DNA of 64,000 nucleotides from Microtetraspora niveoalba (GTDB lineage: Bacteria > Actinomycetota > Actinomycetes > Streptosporangiales > Streptosporangiaceae). This document shows, in pieces, positions 17,445 to 27,654 of the stretch. Every line of letters begins with the position of its first letter. Positions within the stretch are counted from its first letter, which is position 1. The position numbers were made by a program, and so were the translations under genes. The stretch is from assembly GCF_001570405.1 (NCBI RefSeq), contig NZ_BBYM01000020.1, positions 1 through 64,000 of the forward strand, written 5' to 3'. Below the pieces are notes generated by a model, which saw only the letters and a list, made by a program, of their open reading frames with translations, was not told the origin of the DNA and searched no databases.

Positions 17445-20400
17445 TCAGGTCAGGGCCGCGCGGCGGCGGTCGAACCACGCCTTCACGGCCAGGAGGGCCG
17501 CGCCGTAGACGGCCACGACCGCCGAGAGCAGCAGGTAGTACGCGGCCGGGAGGGCCGTCATGCCCAGCAGCGGCGCGAGTGGCGAGAAGGGCAGCAGCAC
17601 GCCCACGGTGACGAGGAAACAGGCGGCGAGCCCGAGAGGCAGGGGGATCCGCCGCCATCCACGTAGCACGAGCATCGCCACGGCCTGCGTGAGCAGGTTC
17701 TCGACGAACCATCCGGCGTGGAAGGCGGCCTGGCCCGACACCTGAGCGGACCACGGGACGACCGACGTCAGCACGGCGAAGGTCGTGAGGTCGGCGAGGG
17801 AGTTCAGGGGGCCGAACACGGCGATGAAACGCAGGAGGCCGCGCGGCCGGAGCCGGGAGGGGCGCCCCAGCGCGTCCCGGCCCGGCCGGTCGAACGCGTA
17901 CGCGAGCTGGGCGGCGTCGAAGCAGAGGTTCTGCGCCAGGACCTGTGTCGGCAACATCGGCAGGAAGGGCAGGAGCAGCCCGGCCGCGAGCATCGCGATG
18001 ACGTTGCCGAGGTTCGAGGACAGGACGACGCGCAGATAGGTGACGATGTTCCCGGTGCTGCGGCGTCCGGCCGCGATCGTATGGTCGATGGCGGTGAGGT
18101 CCTTGGAGGCCAGCACGACGTCGGCGGACTGCCGGGTCACGTCGGCGGCGTCGCTGGGGCACATCCCGACGTCGGCGGCGCGCAGCGCGGGCAGGTCGTT
18201 GACGCCGTCGCCGAGGAACCCGGTCGTGTGCCCCGCCGACCGCAGCGCCGTGACGATGCGCGCCTTGTGCTCGGGGGTGCAGCGCGCGAAGACGGTGCAG
18301 CGCGCCGCGATCGCGGCCACGGCTGCGTCGTCGAGACCGTCCAGCCGGTCGGCGGTGACCACCCCTCCGAAGCCAAGGCCACGATCGGAACCGAGGTCGA
18401 GATCCTGGCCGCGTTCAAGACCGAAATCGGAGCTGCGGCCGGGATCGTGCCCGAGGCGGGGGCCAGGGCCGTGCTCGGGACCGAGGTCGAGGCCGAGGTC
18501 GCGGCAGGTCCGGGCGGCGGTGCCCGGATGGTCGCCGGTCAGGATCTTCACCGCGACGCCGCGCCGGGCGAGTACGGCCAGTGCCTCGGCGGCGTGCGGC
18601 GCGAGCGTGTCGCGCAGCCCGACGAAGCCCACGAAGGTCAGATCGTGCTCGTCACCGGGACCGTACGGCCCAGGGCGTGCGGGCCGGTCCGCGAGGGCGA
18701 CGGCGAGCACGCGGAGCCCTTCCGCGGCCTGCTCCGCGGCGAATCGCAGGAGGCGGTCCCGGGTGGCCTGGTCGAGTTCCCGGCCCGTCTCCCCGGTGGC
18801 CCGGTCGGCCCGGTCGGTTTCGCCGGCGGCTCCGTCGACCGCGTCGACCGCGTCGGCTGTGCGGGCTTCGCCGGACTCGTCGGCTCCGGCGGCCCGCACC
18901 CGGGTGCAGCGGTCGAGCACGTCTTCGACCGCGCCCTTCACCACCAGGGTGTGCACCGCCGTACGGCCCGGCCGCAGGACGACCGCGCAGGAACTGCGGC
19001 GCGCGGGGTCGAACGGCAGCGCGGCCACGCCCTCGCAGGCGGGCAGCGCGGTCCCGAGCCCGTCGGCCGCGTCCAAGATCGCCTTGTCGAGGGCGTCCGG
19101 GCTGGGGAGGTCCGCGAGCTGGAGCGTCCACAGGCTGTTGACGGCGGCCCAGTCGAGGACCTCCGGATCGGGCCTGCCGTACGGATCGAGCGCGCGGTCG
19201 AGGACGGGCAGATCCCGCGTGAGGGTGCCGGTCTTGTCGGTGCACAGGACGTCCACCGCGCCGAGATCGTGCAGCGCCGGGAGCCGTCGCACCATCACCG
19301 CGTGGTCGCGCGCAAGTACGGCCGAGCCGCGGGCCAGCGCGGTGGTGACGATCACGGGGAGCATCTCGGGCGTCAGCCCGACGGCCACCGCGACGGCGAA
19401 CGGCAGCGCCTCCAGTCCGCGCCCGCGCAGCGCCGCGTCGGCCAGGAGCGCGACCGGAGGGATCAGCAGCATGAATCGGATGAGCAGCCAGGAGATGCCG
19501 TTCACCGAACGGTCGAACGCGGACGGCGGGCGCGCGCTCGCGCCGCCTCGGTGCGCCCCGGCGAAGACGGTGCGGGCGGCCGTCGCCACGACGACCGCGG
19601 AGGCGGTCCCGGACACCACGCCGGTGCCCTGGAAGCACAGGTGCGGCAGGTCGAGCAGGTCCGCGACCGTGCTTTCGGCGTGGTCCATCCGTCCGTGGCC
19701 CGCGGCCGGGTGACCCGCGACCGTTCTCTCGGCGTCACCCGCAGGCGTGCTCTCGGCTTCTCGGGCTCCCCGGGTCATGACCGCCGTACGGTCGTCCATC
19801 GGGTGCTTGGCGACCGGGCGGGACTCGCCGGTGAGCGCGGCCTGGTGCACGGTGAGACCGTTCGAGCGCAGCAGCAGAACGTCGGCGGGCACGAGGTCGC
19901 CCGGACCGAGCCGGATCACGTCGCCGGGGACCAGCTCGTCCACGGGGATCTCACGATCCAGCGGCGCCGAAGTCGCGCTCGCCCGGCGCCGTACGGTCGC
20001 GGTGGTGGCGACCAGCTCACGCAGCGCCGCGATGGACCGGTCGGCGCGGTACTCCCCGCCGGACCGCAGCACGCAGCTCACCACCACCAGCAGCACCGTC
20101 ACGCAGGCGGTCCCCCAGGAGGCGATCGCGGCGGACACCAGCCCGAGGCAGAGCAGCACCAGGGTGAACGGGTCGCGCAGGCTGCGCGCGAGACGCCACG
20201 GCCAGGAGGCGGGGACCGGCTCGGCCACCGTGTTCTCGCCGCACCGCAGCAGACGCTCCTCGGCCTGGGGCTCCACCAGGCCGCTCGGCCTGCTCCCCAG
20301 CAGCCGCAGCGCCTGCAACGGGGTGAGTCCCGCCGCGTCACGGATGGAGAGGAGGGGCGGGGGGCCGCCGTCCGGCTCGTGGCCGTCGCGCGGACCGGTG

Positions 20401-20453
20401 CCGGGTACGGCCTCAGGCGCCCAGACCACGGACGCGCTCCGCCGCCTCCCCAT
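17445..20453 (-). CDS. P-type ATPase, MgtA-like (P3B) cation transporter
   Basis: 1002-aa inner-membrane pump. Cation_ATPase_N region (SGLVEPQAEERLLRCGENTV), actuator TGES, phosphorylation site DKTGTLT, and hinge TGDGVND-type FLGDGVNDLPALRAADVG. Family-specific stretches FDRSVNGISWLLIRFM and LSSNLGNVIAMLAAGLLLPF point to magnesium-type MgtA pumps rather than calcium or heavy-metal ATPases. Two unusual low-complexity insertions are present: one after TGES (residues ~240-275) and a Gly/Asp/Leu-rich one in the P domain (DLGPEHGPGPRLGHDPGRSS onward). Its start overlaps the upstream arsR end by 41 bp, so the two are co-transcribed. Confidence 0.9.
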   Translation of the reverse strand: MGRRRSASVVWAPEAVPGTGPRDGHEPDGGPPPLLSIRDAAGLTPLQALRLLGSRPSGLVEPQAEERLLRCGENTVAEPVPASWPWRLARSLRDPFTLVLLCLGLVSAAIASWGTACVTVLLVVVSCVLRSGGEYRADRSIAALRELVATTATVRRRASATSAPLDREIPVDELVPGDVIRLGPGDLVPADVLLLRSNGLTVHQAALTGESRPVAKHPMDDRTAVMTRGAREAESTPAGDAERTVAGHPAAGHGRMDHAESTVADLLDLPHLCFQGTGVVSGTASAVVVATAARTVFAGAHRGGASARPPSAFDRSVNGISWLLIRFMLLIPPVALLADAALRGRGLEALPFAVAVAVGLTPEMLPVIVTTALARGSAVLARDHAVMVRRLPALHDLGAVDVLCTDKTGTLTRDLPVLDRALDPYGRPDPEVLDWAAVNSLWTLQLADLPSPDALDKAILDAADGLGTALPACEGVAALPFDPARRSSCAVVLRPGRTAVHTLVVKGAVEDVLDRCTRVRAAGADESGEARTADAVDAVDGAAGETDRADRATGETGRELDQATRDRLLRFAAEQAAEGLRVLAVALADRPARPGPYGPGDEHDLTFVGFVGLRDTLAPHAAEALAVLARRGVAVKILTGDHPGTAARTCRDLGLDLGPEHGPGPRLGHDPGRSSDFGLERGQDLDLGSDRGLGFGGVVTADRLDGLDDAAVAAIAARCTVFARCTPEHKARIVTALRSAGHTTGFLGDGVNDLPALRAADVGMCPSDAADVTRQSADVVLASKDLTAIDHTIAAGRRSTGNIVTYLRVVLSSNLGNVIAMLAAGLLLPFLPMLPTQVLAQNLCFDAAQLAYAFDRPGRDALGRPSRLRPRGLLRFIAVFGPLNSLADLTTFAVLTSVVPWSAQVSGQAAFHAGWFVENLLTQAVAMLVLRGWRRIPLPLGLAACFLVTVGVLLPFSPLAPLLGMTALPAAYYLLLSAVVAVYGAALLAVKAWFDRRRAALT

Positions 20454-20763
20454 GGCCGGCCAACCGTCCGACCAGCCAACGGACCATGGTCACGACGTCC
20501 TGGTCGCTGATCAGATAGACGACCCGGCGTCCCTCGCGCCGCGAGCGCACCAGGCCGGCCAGCTTCAGCTTGGTCAGGTGCTGGCTGACGGCGGGCAGCG
20601 CGCCGCCCACGCTCTCGGCGAGCGCGCTCACGTCGCGCTCGCCCTGGGCCAGCGCCCAGACGATCTGCAGGCGCGCGGGGGAGGCCAGCAGGCCGAAGGT
20701 CGCGGCGGCCTCGGTCAGCACCTCGACCGACGGGTCCGCCATGTCGCCGCCGCTCGTCGCCAC
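20413..20763 (-). CDS. ArsR-family transcriptional regulator
   Basis: 116-aa winged-helix protein (LLASPARLQIVWALAQGERD, VSALAESVGGALPAVSQHLT, KLKLAGLVRSRREGRRVVY). The metal-binding cysteines of ArsR/SmtB sensors are absent, so the signal may not be a thiophilic metal. GTG 20763 has GGGAG seven bases upstream; the internal ATG at 20742 has no comparable site. The gene overlaps the P-type ATPase start, so it probably regulates that pump together with itself. Confidence 0.88.
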   Translation of the reverse strand: MATSGGDMADPSVEVLTEAAATFGLLASPARLQIVWALAQGERDVSALAESVGGALPAVSQHLTKLKLAGLVRSRREGRRVVYLISDQDVVTMVRWLVGRLAGHGEAAERVRGLGA

Positions 20764-21043
20764 TGTCGCTCTCCCGTTCACCGAGCACCGCCTGGAACCT
20801 GTCCGGGAGTGGGACCCCGCCGCCTCCGCCGGGGCTCGTACGCGTCGCCTGGCGGGGTCGTGAGGAAGGGCGCACTCCGCGTGCTCACCGTAGCCGCAGC
20901 CGCGACCCTTCACGACGGCCCGAGGCCCGCTCCCGGCGTCACCGCGTGGCCCGGCTTCGACGGTGGCCGCCTGTGCGGCCGTACGGCCCGAGGCCCGCTC
21001 CCGTACGGATGTCGAACGGGGCGGTCCGAGAACGTTCAGGGCG

Positions 21044-21562
21044 TCAGTCGCGGGCCTCGCCGTACACGCGGGGCTCGAAGTAGCCCTCGGGCTCGGGGTC
21101 GAACGCGGGCTCCTCACCGCTGCGGGGGCGCGGCACCTCGGCGCGGGCGGCCAGGTCGTCCCGCAGTTCGCGCACGTTCCGGGAGAGGCCGCGCCAGTAC
21201 GCGATCCCGAGCACGAGCGCCGACCCGCCGAACAGCCACGGCGCCGCGGACGACAGCGAGGTGAACAGCCCGAGCCCGAGCGCCTGGAGCATCGAGCCCG
21301 CGCGCAGCGACCGGAAGAACTCGACGAACACCGCGGTCGCGAAGAAGACCAGCGGCGGCGTGACCACGAGGGGGAGCAGGTCACGCGGCTGGACCAGCAG
21401 CACGGCCGCGACGCAGCCCACGACGAAGACCGGTCCGGGGCTGAAGACCTGGCCGAGCAGCGTGACCACGAGGAGCAGGGCGACGGCGCCCCTGGCCGTC
21501 AACCTGAGTCCCGCGACCTTACCGGCTCGAACGGTCTGGGCGGTCTGATCGGTGCCTCTCAT
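21044..21562 (-). CDS. DUF6542 membrane protein
   Basis: 172 aa with three or four hydrophobic helices (ARGAVALLLVVTLLGQVF, FVVGCVAAVLLVQPRDLLPL, VVTPPLVFFATAVFVEFF, PWLFGGSALVLGIAYWR) and an acidic C-terminus. It occupies the place of Rv1111c between ispH and ychF in mycobacteria. Function unknown. It follows rmuC by 11 bp and is probably in the same transcript. Confidence 0.8.
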   Translation of the reverse strand: MRGTDQTAQTVRAGKVAGLRLTARGAVALLLVVTLLGQVFSPGPVFVVGCVAAVLLVQPRDLLPLVVTPPLVFFATAVFVEFFRSLRAGSMLQALGLGLFTSLSSAAPWLFGGSALVLGIAYWRGLSRNVRELRDDLAARAEVPRPRSGEEPAFDPEPEGYFEPRVYGEARD

Positions 21563-21573
21563 CGTGTCCCCCT

Positions 21574-22854
21574 TTACGACGAGTCTCGCGTCAACTTACC
21601 GTTCTGGACAGGGCCAGGAGAGGCGCTTACGCGCTCTTCGTCCCCCAATTCCGGAACGGCGGGCAGCCGGGGCTGCTCCTCGACGAGGGCCGGACCGCCG
21701 AGTGCGGTGTCCGTTATGCCGAGATCGTTCAGTTTTCGCGCGCTCACCAGCACCCGGCTCTCCAGCGAGCCGACCGTCCTGTTGTACGCGGTGACGGTCC
21801 TGGACAGGGCGCGCCCGAGGCCGTCGACGTGGCGGCTCAGGCCGCCGAGCCGGTCGTACAGCTCCTTGCCGAGGTCGAAGACGGCCCGCGCGTTCTCGCT
21901 GAGCGCGGTCTGCTGCCAGGCGTACTGCGCGGTGCGCAGCATCGTGATCAGCGTGGTCGGGGTGGCGATGTGCACCCGCCTGTGCATCGCGTACTCCAGC
22001 AGTCCGGGGTCGCGTTCGAGCGCCGGGGCGAGGAACGCCTCGCCGGGGATGAACAGGACCATGAACTCCGGCGCGGGGCTGAACGCCTGCCAGTACGTCT
22101 TGGCGGCCAGCCGGTCCACGTGCTCGCGCAGGTGGCGGGCGTGGGCGTCGAGCCGGGCCGAGGCGAGGTCGGGGTCGTTCGCCTCCGCCGCCTCCAGGTA
22201 CGCGGCGAGCGAGACCTTGGAGTCGACGATGACGTTCTTGCCTCCGCTGAGCCGCACGACCATGTCGGGGCGGACGAGACCGTCCGGGGTCATCGCGCTG
22301 ACCTGCTCGTCGAAGTCGCAGAAACGGGCCATCCCGGCGATCTCCGCCACCCTGCGGAGCTGCAGCTCACCCCACCGGCCCCGCGCCTCCGGGCGTTGCA
22401 GCGCGCGGACCAGCGCCGTCGTCTGGCTCCTGAGCTGCTCGGAGCTCTGCCGTACGAACTCCATCTGTTTGCCCAGCTCGGCGCGGGCGGCGCGGGCGCC
22501 GAGCTCGCTCTCGCGTAGCTGGTTCTCGACCTTCGCGAGCGTCTCCCTGAGCGGCCCGACCAGGTTCTCCACGGCCTGCCTGCGCTGGTCGAGGTCGCCG
22601 GTCGCCTCCGCCCGTGTCGTGTTCAGCCGGTTCTCGGCGAGTTCGAGGAAGCGCAGGTTGTTGACGTCGAGTGCGCGGGCGCTGAGCGCCTGGAACCGTT
22701 CCGCGAGCTGGCCCTCGACGTACGCGACCTTGTCCTCGGCCGCTCGCCTCCCGGCCTCGGCTTCGGCGATTCTGGTCCGTGCCAGCAGGAACCCGATCAG
22801 GAGCCCCACGGCGAGACCTACGGCGAGCTGGAGGACGAGCGCCACGACATCCAC
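21574..22854 (-). CDS. rmuC: DNA recombination protein RmuC homologue
   Basis: 426 aa: an N-terminal membrane helix (LVLQLAVGLAVGLLIGFLLA), a coiled-coil region to about residue 150, then the RmuC nuclease-like domain (RGRWGELQLRRVAEIAGM, IVDSKVSLAAYLEA, FMVLFIPGEAFLAPALERDP, LITMLRTAQYAWQQ). RmuC limits inversions at inverted repeats in E. coli; the family has a PD-(D/E)XK-like fold. The start is GTG 22854. Downstream DUF6542 is 11 bp away. Confidence 0.92.
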   Translation of the reverse strand: MDVVALVLQLAVGLAVGLLIGFLLARTRIAEAEAGRRAAEDKVAYVEGQLAERFQALSARALDVNNLRFLELAENRLNTTRAEATGDLDQRRQAVENLVGPLRETLAKVENQLRESELGARAARAELGKQMEFVRQSSEQLRSQTTALVRALQRPEARGRWGELQLRRVAEIAGMARFCDFDEQVSAMTPDGLVRPDMVVRLSGGKNVIVDSKVSLAAYLEAAEANDPDLASARLDAHARHLREHVDRLAAKTYWQAFSPAPEFMVLFIPGEAFLAPALERDPGLLEYAMHRRVHIATPTTLITMLRTAQYAWQQTALSENARAVFDLGKELYDRLGGLSRHVDGLGRALSRTVTAYNRTVGSLESRVLVSARKLNDLGITDTALGGPALVEEQPRLPAVPELGDEERVSASPGPVQNGKLTRDSS

Positions 22855-23006
22855 GGTTCGGGATGATCCCAGGCAATCCGGTGCCGGAGGGGGAGGCGCG
22901 CTGGCGCCGGCTCCCCCGAAGCCGCCGGAGTTCCCTGTCAGGACGCCGTTCCGTACACCGTCGCGTTCGGCTTGTGCGATCGGCGGCGATCGCCCAGAGT
23001 CGTCAT

Positions 23007-23750
23007 GTGACTACGTACGGCTTGCGCCCCCAGATGGCCGGGATCACGGCCGGGGTGGTGATCGCGCTCGTCGTGGGGGTCGGCGCGGTCATCGCCTCGG
23101 GCCGGGAGACCGCCCCCGAGACCGGAGACGTGCCGCTGTCCTGGACCGAAGGCGCCTGTGTGCGGCGGACCGGCCCCAGGGTCGGGCTGGTGCTGTGCGA
23201 GCAGGCCACCGGCCGGGTCAGCGCGATCACCGCGACCCCGCCCCGCTGCCCCGACGACACCGACGAGTTCGTCTCCCTCGGCTCGGGCCGTACGGCCTGC
23301 GTCCGGAACACGGGCGGCGACCACCCCGGGGACGCGGGGAACGGCGGCGGCGTGCTGCGGACGGGTGACTGCGTGGCGGTCCGGGGAGGCGAGCGGCCCT
23401 GCGCGGACGGGGACTGGTACGGCCGGGTGACGGGCGTCGCCGAGTCGGCCCGGCGGTGCCCGCTCGGGACGGTCGAGGCGCTTCCCCTGAAAGGGGGGGA
23501 GGTGGCGTGCCTCGGCAAGGACGGGCGGGTGGTCACGGCGGGCGACTGCGTCGAGCGCCCGGAGCTGCCCACATCCACCCGGCTGCTGGTCAAGGTCGCG
23601 TGCGCGTCCGAGCGGGCGTGGGCGAGGGTCACCGGCCGGGTGGAGTCGCCGACCAGGTGCGCGGAGGGATCCGACCGCTACCTCCGATCCCTGCGCGGGA
23701 CCGAGGTGATCTGCCTGTCTGGTGTCGGAGCAACCCGCTCAGGCCCGTAA
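23007..23750 (+). CDS. Membrane-anchored protein with three cysteine-rich repeats (LppU-like)
   Basis: 247 aa from GTG 23007. One N-terminal helix (ITAGVVIALVVGVGAVIASG) is followed by three ~55-residue extracytoplasmic repeats. Each repeat opens with G-D/A-CV, has a second Cys before a GRV-T/S segment, then R/TRC, and closes with a fourth Cys (for example GDCVAVRGGERPC, RVTGVAESARRCP, GGEVACLGKD). That makes twelve cysteines outside the helix, presumably disulphide bonded. The single-repeat form resembles actinobacterial LppU/SCO3897 proteins. It ends 11 bp before ychF. Function unknown. Confidence 0.7.
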   Translation: MTTYGLRPQMAGITAGVVIALVVGVGAVIASGRETAPETGDVPLSWTEGACVRRTGPRVGLVLCEQATGRVSAITATPPRCPDDTDEFVSLGSGRTACVRNTGGDHPGDAGNGGGVLRTGDCVAVRGGERPCADGDWYGRVTGVAESARRCPLGTVEALPLKGGEVACLGKDGRVVTAGDCVERPELPTSTRLLVKVACASERAWARVTGRVESPTRCAEGSDRYLRSLRGTEVICLSGVGATRSGP

Positions 23751-23761
23751 ACTCGGCCTAC

Positions 23762-24850
<1,089 letters not shown>

Positions 24851-24880
24851 GCCCCTGGTCAGACAGAGGAGCGCCGCCGA

Positions 24881-24917
24881 AAATCCCGCTGAGACCGACC
24901 TGGTCTCAGCGGGATTT
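24881..24917 (+). terminator. Terminator after ychF
   Basis: Perfect 16-bp stem with arms 24881-24896 (AAATCCCGCTGAGACC) and 24902-24917, loop GACCT. It lies 30 bp after the ychF stop, and its A-rich/T-rich base lets it act in either direction. Confidence 0.8.
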
Positions 24918-25017
24918 CGCGTCTCTGCGGGCGTGTCACGGCGGTCGTGCGCCGCGACCGGCGGCGTCGCGGACGCCCTCCATGCCGAAGTGGGTGGCGC
25001 TGCTCTCGCTCGTCATT

Positions 25018-25052
25018 CTTGAACCATCGTACTACTTGTACTAGCGTTCAAG
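25018..25052. promoter_or_regulatory. Inverted repeat upstream of the efflux gene (probable TetR operator)
   Basis: CTTGAAC (25018-25024) and GTTCAAG (25046-25052) enclose a 21-bp AT-rich centre holding TACTA twice. It ends 22 bp before the MFS start codon. The TetR encoded downstream is the natural candidate binder. Confidence 0.5.
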
Positions 25053-25074
25053 TAATGTCGAGAAGGAGGCGCAC

Positions 25075-26613
25075 ATGGTGGCTGCTGGCGGCCGGCGGGC
25101 CGGCGTGCGCGAGTGGACTGGCTTGGGCTTGCTCGCGTTGCCGACGGCGCTGCTTGGACTGGACGTGACCGTGCTCTACCTGGTCCTGCCGAGCATGGCT
25201 GAGGCACTTGACCCATCCGCGACGCAGACCCTATGGATCATGGACGCCTACGGGTTCTTCATCGCCGGGTTCCTCGTCACCATGGGCACCCTGGGCGACA
25301 GGATCGGCAGACGTCGGCTGCTGATGCTCGGGATGGGGGCGTTCGCGGCAGTATCGGTCTTCTCAGCCTTCGCACCCAGTGCCGAGCTGCTGATCATCGC
25401 GCGAGCACTGCTCGGAATCGCTGGGGCGACACTGATGCCCTCAACCTTGTCGCTGATCTCGAACATGTTCAGCGACACGCGCCAGCGCGCCCTCGCCATC
25501 GGCGTATGGGCCACGATGTTCGCGCTCGGGATGGCCGCCGGGCCAATTGCCGGCGGCATCCTTGTCGATGCCTTCTGGTGGGGCGCGGCCTTCCTGCTCG
25601 CGGTGCCGATCGCCGTCGCGGTGCTCGCGGGATCGAAATTCGTGCTGCCCGAGTACTCCGACCCGCAGGCGGGCCGTCTCGATCTGATCAGTGTCGTGTT
25701 GTCGTTGGCGGCGCTCCTGCCTGCCATCTACGTGGTCAAGCTCGCCGCTTCGCGTGGTGTCGACGTGACATCCATCGTCCTGCTCGTCGTCGGCGTGGTC
25801 GCGGGCGTCGTGTTCGTGCGACGGCAGCGCGGGCTCGCTTCCCCGCTGCTCGATGTCTCCCTGTTCGCCGATCGGGCGTTCTCCGCCGCGCTCGGCGTGC
25901 TCCTGGTCGGGCTGATCGGCGTGGGCGGGGCCATGTATCTGGTGACCCAGTACCTCCAGACGGTCGAGGAACTGACCCCCTTCACGGCGGGGTTGTGGAT
26001 GGGGCCGCCTGCCCTGGCGATGTTCGCCGCCTCTATCGGGTCACCCTTGGTGGCCAGGCGTTCGCGGCCCGGTGTGGTGATGGCGGCCACGCTCACGCTG
26101 TCCGTGACGGGGTACGTGCTCCTGGCTACGGCCGGAGCGGGCGCGGTCCTCCACGTCGTGGCGGGGTTCGCTCTCGTGTACCTCGGTCTCGGCGCGATCG
26201 CCGCGCTGGGAACGGACATCGTGGTCGGGGCCGCCCCGGCGTCGAAGTCGGGTTCGGCGGCGGCGATGTCCGAGACCGTTCAAGAACTCGGCATCGCCAT
26301 TGGCGTGGCGCTGCTGGGAAGTCTGACCGGGGCCGTCTACAGCAGTCGCGTCGCCTCGCCTCCGGACACCTCGCCGGACGTCGCCTGGCAGCTTAAGGAC
26401 AGCCTGTCCGGCGCGCTCTCCGTCGCTGACCAGGTTCCTGCCGAGACGATCAACGCGGCGAAGGAGGCCTTCACCAACGGGATGAACATCGCCTCGGCGG
26501 TGGCAGGTGCCGCGATCCTCATCGCCGCGATCCTCTGCGTGATCGCGCTGCGCCACCTGCATCCACTCGCGGAGGACCACGGTGCGCACGCGGACGAACA
26601 TGCGCATTGTTGA
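25075..26613 (+). CDS. DHA2-family multidrug efflux MFS transporter (14 helices)
   Basis: 512 aa with about 14 transmembrane helices and QacA/SmvA-like signatures: LDVTVLYLVLPSMAEALDPS, QTLWIMDAYGFFIAGFLVTM, GTLGDRIGRRRLL (motif A), and motif-C-like GMAAGPIAGGILVD. It probably exports cationic or amphipathic drugs by proton antiport. ATG 25075 follows AAGGAGG at five bases. The C-terminus ends in a histidine-rich segment (HLHPLAEDHGAHADEHAHC), unusual for the family and possibly metal binding. The TetR gene starts 29 bp after its stop. The cassette sits between ychF and the secretion locus and may have been acquired. Confidence 0.92.
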   Translation: MVAAGGRRAGVREWTGLGLLALPTALLGLDVTVLYLVLPSMAEALDPSATQTLWIMDAYGFFIAGFLVTMGTLGDRIGRRRLLMLGMGAFAAVSVFSAFAPSAELLIIARALLGIAGATLMPSTLSLISNMFSDTRQRALAIGVWATMFALGMAAGPIAGGILVDAFWWGAAFLLAVPIAVAVLAGSKFVLPEYSDPQAGRLDLISVVLSLAALLPAIYVVKLAASRGVDVTSIVLLVVGVVAGVVFVRRQRGLASPLLDVSLFADRAFSAALGVLLVGLIGVGGAMYLVTQYLQTVEELTPFTAGLWMGPPALAMFAASIGSPLVARRSRPGVVMAATLTLSVTGYVLLATAGAGAVLHVVAGFALVYLGLGAIAALGTDIVVGAAPASKSGSAAAMSETVQELGIAIGVALLGSLTGAVYSSRVASPPDTSPDVAWQLKDSLSGALSVADQVPAETINAAKEAFTNGMNIASAVAGAAILIAAILCVIALRHLHPLAEDHGAHADEHAHC

Positions 26614-26641
26614 CTACCCTGGATCTCTGATGGGAGGTGGC

Positions 26642-27229
26642 ATGAGCGAGGCGAACGAACCGGTCGACGGACGACGAGCCAGAGGCAACAAGCGCCGCGC
26701 CGAGATCATCGATGCCACCCTCGCCGTCGTGCAGCGGGACGGCGCCGCGGGCGTCACGCATCGCACCGTTGCCAAGCAAGCCGGCATCACCACCAGCCTG
26801 AGCACGTACTACTTCGCGACTCTCGATGACCTTCTTGTCGCGGCCTTGTCCACCGTGGCCGATGACTACACGAAGCGGATCCAGGACATCGTCGACGGCC
26901 CCGGCGACAAGCTCCGGGGCCTGGCTGAGCTGATCGTCGAGTCCGGGGGTTCGGGCCGCGAGCGTGCTCTCGCCGAACGGGAACTCGCCACGCTCGCGGC
27001 CCGCCGCCCCGCTCTGGCCGCCGTGGCACGCCGCTGGCGGGAGAACGTCGCCGAACTCGCGGCGACCCTCACCGGCGACCGCACCGCCCAGGCGGCGCTG
27101 GTCGCGGCATCCGACGGCTTGTGCACCGCGATCCTCATCGACAATGCCCCCGCCGACCTCAACTACGTCTACGACGTCCTGGACCAGGCGATCCGATCGT
27201 CGCGGGGACCACGCGGCCGTTCCGCGTGA
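26642..27229 (+). CDS. TetR-family regulator of the adjacent efflux pump
   Basis: 195 aa from ATG 26642 with GGGAGG four bases upstream. HTH in residues ~18-65 (RRAEIIDATLAVVQRDGAAG, HRTVAKQAGITTSLSTYYFA). The ligand domain is not assigned to a known drug class. It lies directly downstream of the DHA2 pump on the same strand, so the usual local arrangement of repressor plus pump applies; the inverted repeat in front of the pump is the likely operator. Confidence 0.88.
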   Translation: MSEANEPVDGRRARGNKRRAEIIDATLAVVQRDGAAGVTHRTVAKQAGITTSLSTYYFATLDDLLVAALSTVADDYTKRIQDIVDGPGDKLRGLAELIVESGGSGRERALAERELATLAARRPALAAVARRWRENVAELAATLTGDRTAQAALVAASDGLCTAILIDNAPADLNYVYDVLDQAIRSSRGPRGRSA

Positions 27230-27654
27230 CCGTCGCTGCTCGCCGCCGCGCTCGGCCGCGAGCTGCCGGGTCCGCTGCCGCTGCGCCGCCGTGTGCTGGT
27301 GCGCCTGGCGATGGGTTCGCCTCGCTGCGCGTTGTGCTCGTCCAGGTGCGGGGTCGCCGCCCGATCGCCGACCCGCCACGTCTCTGAACTGCGAGGACAG
27401 CAATACGTGGCGGTTAGGTAATCGATGATGCCGCTGGCCAGGCGTAACGTGCTTTCCCGGCGTGACGGTCGGTCATGGGGCGTGGAACCGGGATGAGACC
27501 CGGTTTGCTCGGTTGCGGCGATGCTTGCACCATGGGCGTGGCTTTCCTGGAAGAATTGGCCCGACCGCTAGGGTGAAAACTTCAATGCGGCTAACCGGAT
27601 CGAGAGTAAGACGACACCGCGCCAGCCCGGGGGATCGGCGCGAGCGGAGGCGTG
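27230..27654. other. Intergenic region of 425 bp before the secretion-like operon
   Basis: No convincing gene. 27230-27390 has coding-like composition (an LAAALGRELPGPLPLRRRVLVRLA-type frame read in pieces), which may be a gene remnant but matches nothing I recognise. 27400-27620 is less GC-rich and presumably carries the promoter of the downstream operon. Confidence 0.45.

Noticed and set aside
17718-20510. 930-codon plus-strand frame opposite the P-type ATPase
   Set aside because: No domain or ribosome site; the minus strand encodes a complete ATPase.
20915-21003. 21-bp direct repeat (ACGGCCCGAGGCCCGCTCCCG at 20915 and 20983) as a regulatory element
   Set aside because: It lies in a GC-rich gap with no promoter feature; probably a neutral duplication.
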